Notes under the pieces: generated by a model
What the model was told of the DNA's origin: nothing
The model's input: only the letters and a program-made list of their open reading frames with translations
Database searches by the model: none
In this document: in pieces, positions 60,480-64,000 of the stretch
Layout of the letters: every line of letters starts with the position of its first letter
Position numbering within the stretch: the first letter of the stretch is position 1
Made by a program: the position numbers and the translations under genes
NCBI RefSeq assembly: GCF_032362555.1
Contig: NC_083506.1
Span: forward strand, 6,433,501-6,497,500
Source: Amyelois transitella
Lineage: Eukaryota; Arthropoda; Insecta; Lepidoptera; Pyralidae
Length of the DNA stretch: 64,000 nt
Direction of reading: 5' to 3'

Positions 60480-63400
60480 CTGTAACCTGTGAAGCGCCAC
60501 CCACCCAGTTGAGGTGTGTCTTCCCGCCACCCTCGTCTGTCTTCTGCTTCCCCTTATCGATCTCATTCAGGTTCGACTGATACTTTGTTCCTGGTAACAA
60601 ATGATTCAATGTAAGTTACTTGTGATGATCGGCAGTTAATATTTTTAGAGTACCTCGACTATCAACATAAGCCACTAAAAAGTATCTCATTCTGATAACC
60701 ATTAAAATCGCAGTTAAAAATATATGAAAGTCCATGATCAAACCAAGTTGTAAAAATAATAAATTTGAAAGACTCTTACAGAAGTGCTTTTTCTTAATAA
60801 ACTCACGGAGTTAGATAAACCATACGGCCACGTCGCCAGCCCTTTGCGGATGGACAGAGCCAACAATCTCGAAAAGATTGAAAAGCCACGTTCAGCTAAG
60901 TGCTACGAATCCTAACTAAGGAATAGGTTCAACAGACTTTCAATACAATAATGGTAGGTAGAGCGGAAGGCAAGCGGTCACCAAACAGTTATTGAAAAGA
61001 TGTGCAATATTGTCGAGTGGCCAGGCCAGCCGTAAATTCGTAATGGGTACAAAAAATAAAACGAAACCCGGCACGGCTGGCGGGCAGTGTCGACGCGACG
61101 CCCGCGCAAAAACAGCCCCAGTAAAACTTACTCCGCGGCAGCCGAGGCAACCGCTAAATGGATTTTTCAAGTTCATCGATGCACGCTAAAATGATATGCT
61201 GAGCTGGTAAAATCAATAAACGGTTGTTTTAAAAGCCCCGCATCCTTATTCAACAAATACTTGTATTCCGAACTATAATGTTCTTGAAGTCATAACTTTT
61301 CCTATTTGCAAAACTTGCGGAGAGATACGAGACGAATATAAGTCCGTAAGTTTGTAACGAGGGAGCCAGAATCAACACTTGGCAGTAATAGGATGTCTTG
61401 CAAGATGTTGTCTTCTGTCGTCGGCTTGTCCGGGGTAATGGCCAGTTCTCAAGGAGTAATGACGCGCCCGACTTATGATTCGATATTTACGTATGAACAA
61501 TTTCTATCCTACATTCTTTATGATGTTTCAATGTTTAAGAAATAGTTTTTATAAGCTAGTTTAAGTAGATTGCAAAAAAAATAGTGAACCTCTACACAAC
61601 GGTTTAATCACTCACAAATTATTATCATTCGAATATAGGTATAATACCATAGAAAGAAGCTATTATTACGATTATTAGTAGATACCTAGTCCATAGTACG
61701 ATAATAGAAACACTTCAATATTTTAGTACCGTTTATTAAAAATAATTTTACGATTTGTAACAGCAAGTCCTACATCACTACTTCATAAACGTTATGTTAC
61801 GATTTGTTTATGTTTTACGATCGCTCATAATATTCGGAGCCGGTTAACAAAATGCGGCCGGCGACAAGCAGATCGTCCTAACTCCTAACATACCGTTTAT
61901 GATCTATAAACAAATATAACGACCACTAATAATAACTGAAACAACAAACAATCAAAACAAGCTGAGCGCCCTCGCTGCAGTATAACTCGTAAAGGTAATA
62001 TTATCTCTTAATAAACGAAATCGTCGACGTAAAAATGTTGTTCCCGGTATTTTATCGATGGTATCAGAAATTGATGAACCCATTCGACCACACAATGTGT
62101 TGTAAGCGCTTTAATTTTATTTCACTATTTTGTTTTCTATATTGTTGGTTGGTTTGGTTTCGTTGCGAGTAAACTTTCAATATGCATGTTATTATTGTGC
62201 TATTGCATATAATTTGGGACACTTATAGGTTTATCTAAAGCATTTATTTAGACACATATAAAACTAAATATTTGTTTTTTTTATAGTCTTTAAGATTTTA
62301 ACTTATAAATAATTATTCACAAATGCACAGTAATGGTAAAATTAAATTGAAATTATTCCACACAAACTTCGGTATCCCATGAAGATCTGTTACTACAATT
62401 AACAAAAGAGTGCCTCTTTTTGAAAGCTTTTATTTAACTCAACTTGTATTTGACTACTTTTATTATAGCTTGATAATTAAGTAGATATTATATAACTATA
62501 ATTGTAAGTGCTACCTTTTTCGGCGAGTGGGTTTTCCCTGCGAGGAGGTCTGGAGGGCGGCGGAACTGTCACAGCTCGGGGATCAGGCGTTGTCGTTGGA
62601 GGAGACGATGCTAAAAAATTGATATGAAAACATTAATGTAATTTCGTTTATAATAATCTTTATATCTTGGATGGTCTTCATTGGTATTGGATCTTTTACT
62701 TTGTACATTGTAATCATCCATCTTGCGGATTGACTTGGTTGCGTCCTTCCTGAGGATGAACCTGGGTTTTACTTCGTTTACAAAACAGGAACGGGAAAAT
62801 TAGTACTACAAAATGCATTATATTCTTATAAACTCTAAGAAACTTATTTTCACTTTTTAGTGTAAGATAAAAAAAATGAAAAGATAGCTTTAAATACTTA
62901 CTGTAAAGTCTTATTGTTCCATCAGACTCTCCTCTAGGATTTTTCGCAACACATTTGTATGTACCATAATCCTCATTATCAATATGTCTTATAAGTAGCC
63001 TCATATGAGTTTTATAAGCGGGTATACCGACTGTATTTTCCATGTGATACTTGTGGCTTTCATGAATCATATGTCCATCATCCCGGGTCCAATAGTTCAG
63101 AGATGTCGGATGAGCTTCAGTAAAACATTCCAAAGTCACGTTATAAAATAAAGGAGCACCGACCAATTGATGAGGTATCCATAGCATCGGCGGAACTAAA
63201 AACAGAATTTGGTTACAAACAACATGTTTTCATAGGTAAACAAATGTAGATCACCAAAACATGCGTAAACAACTTACAGTCAACGCTAACTTTGACTCGT
63301 TTCGAAACCGTCGGGGGCACACCATTACTAGCGATGCATAAGTAAGCGCCCATGTCCAATCGGGAAATGCGAGCCATCTCCAAAACTTCGCCCTCCCAGT

Positions 63401-63638
63401 CGGTTACTGAAAATTCAAGATCGTTATCGAGAGATCGAAAAAGGCGGAGAGGTTCGATCATTAATATAAGATATCTAACCGGTATGTCCTTTGCTGATGG
63501 AGATTTTAGAGTTGTCGTCTCGTTTCCACTTGATGGTAGGCTTAGGAGAGCCATTAGCGCGGCACGTCAGCGTGACGTTGGCGCCTTCTCGCACGATAAC
63601 GTCGCTGGAGCTGAGCGAGTCGTCGATCGTGGGCGGCA
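60480..63638 (-). CDS. DIP-delta: DIP-family Ig cell-adhesion protein (DIP-delta-like), five internal exons
   Basis: Dpr-interacting proteins are neuronal surface immunoglobulin proteins that pair with Dpr proteins in synaptic matching. Exons on the minus strand: 63638-63480, 63406-63278, 63195-62902, 62610-62515 and 60590-60480; every junction is phase 1, typical of Ig genes. Exons 1-2 give Ig domain 2 (PPTIDDSLSSSDVIVREGAN, VTLTCRANGSP, IKWKRDD, then AYLCIASNGVPPTVSKR). Exon 3 gives Ig domain 3 (PPMLWIPHQLVG, VTLECFTEA, YWTRDDG, GTYKCVAKNPRGE). Exon 4 is a Pro/Thr-rich stalk (SSPPTTTPDPRAVTVPPPS). Exon 5 has KYQSNLNEIDKGKQK, a segment I recall from DIP-delta. The signal peptide and Ig1 exons lie right of the window; the membrane-anchor exon was not found. 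Lachesin relatives are the main alternative; DIP is favoured by the stalk and exon 5. Confidence 0.9.
60591..62514. other. DIP intron 4
   Basis: A 1.9-kb intron. A degenerate short-repeat fragment lies at about 60825-60930 (GACAGAGCCAACAATCTCGA, GAAAAGCCACGTTCAGCTAA). A GC-rich island at 61010-61165 includes the third copy of the word discussed in the findings. Confidence 0.6.
60825..60930 (+). repeat. Short RTE-related repeat, degenerate
   Basis: GTCGCCAGCCCTTTGCGGAT, GACAGAGCCAACAATCTCGA and GAAAAGCCACGTTCAGCTAA, then a collapsed body (CCTAACTAAGGAATAGG). No target duplication seen. Confidence 0.65.
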
Positions 63639-64000
63639 CTGTCGACAACCAATAACTCCACTTTACTGGCAATTCGTCTCTTAGTTTATTTAACATCTAA
63701 TTTGTAGTTAAAGGTTTAATTAAAATTTACAATTTGACTCATATTTAATTACTAATAAGTTTCTTTTTCCTCCGAGAAGCTCCGTCTCAACGGTGACTAA
63801 GGTAATTTTTATAAATAATATTTCGATAGTTATTTCCTATAAGTTTGGTTAGAACTAAGTTCATTGCATAGCCATGGATTAAGAAATCCCAATTCCAATT
63901 AATATTATAAACCGAAAGTACGTTTTTTGTTACCTCTTTACAGCTTAATCACTGAACCTTTTTAAAAGAATTTTATAAACCTTGGAGAACGACAAAGCTT
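63639..64000. other. DIP intron sequence at the window edge
   Basis: Minus-strand acceptor GGTTGTCGACAG ends at 63639. To its right is AT-rich intron; no further exon within the window. Confidence 0.6.

Noticed and set aside
60480..60487. Alternative donor of the last DIP exon at 60487 (CAG|GTTACA)
   Set aside because: It would give phase 0, unlike all other junctions; the 60480 donor (ACAG|GTAACT) keeps phase 1 and fits the consensus better.

Overview
The window is animal nuclear DNA, almost certainly from a moth or butterfly. It is AT-rich. Its genes have short exons split by GT-AG (once GC-AG) introns. It carries a typical lepidopteran mobile-element mix: an RTE-type LINE, tRNA-derived SINEs, small Helitrons ending in CTAG, a gypsy LTR element and a mariner-type MITE. 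It also holds a classical six-cysteine odorant-binding protein gene. No species is claimed.

Four host genes are supported by splice sites and conserved residues. (1) Positions 330-5003 (+) hold the 3' four exons of the splicing factor SPF45/RBM17 (G-patch plus UHM-type RRM), with an RTE LINE inserted antisense in one intron. (2) Positions 5780-7242 (+) hold a complete four-exon GILT-family gene with a CPDS active site. (3) Positions 14868-18314 (+) hold a complete six-exon odorant-binding protein gene of 140 residues. (4) Positions 60480-63638 (-) hold five internal exons of a Dpr-interacting-protein (DIP-delta-like) immunoglobulin cell-adhesion gene running off both sides of what can be recognised. 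Two weaker coding candidates are listed, an 80-codon ORF at 7752-7991 and a possible terminal exon at 52648-52717. The four genes show no sign of acting in one pathway; they are ordinary neighbours on a chromosome.

From about 18.3 to 60.4 kb no convincing host gene is visible. This stretch holds a 5.3-kb gypsy element (29422-34757) with two identical 492-bp LTRs, a decayed interior and a Helitron nested in its pol region. It also holds three further Helitrons (one carrying a MITE), a tRNA-SINE, many copies of one short RTE-related repeat family, a 36-bp tandem array of hairpins, and scattered GC-rich islands that look like regulatory or conserved non-coding DNA, among them a palindromic CRE-like site and a dense TCGATA cluster.

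The main observations are these. The short interspersed family shares both its 5' head and its 3' tail with a complete-ended RTE LINE in the same window, so it looks like an internally deleted LINE derivative rather than an independent SINE. Target-site duplications fix exact ends for the RTE copy, a truncated second LINE, two tRNA-SINEs and several short-family copies. The gypsy copy has identical LTRs around a broken interior, as expected if an already defective element was mobilised in trans or its LTRs were homogenised. No new defence, metabolic or toxin system was recognised.
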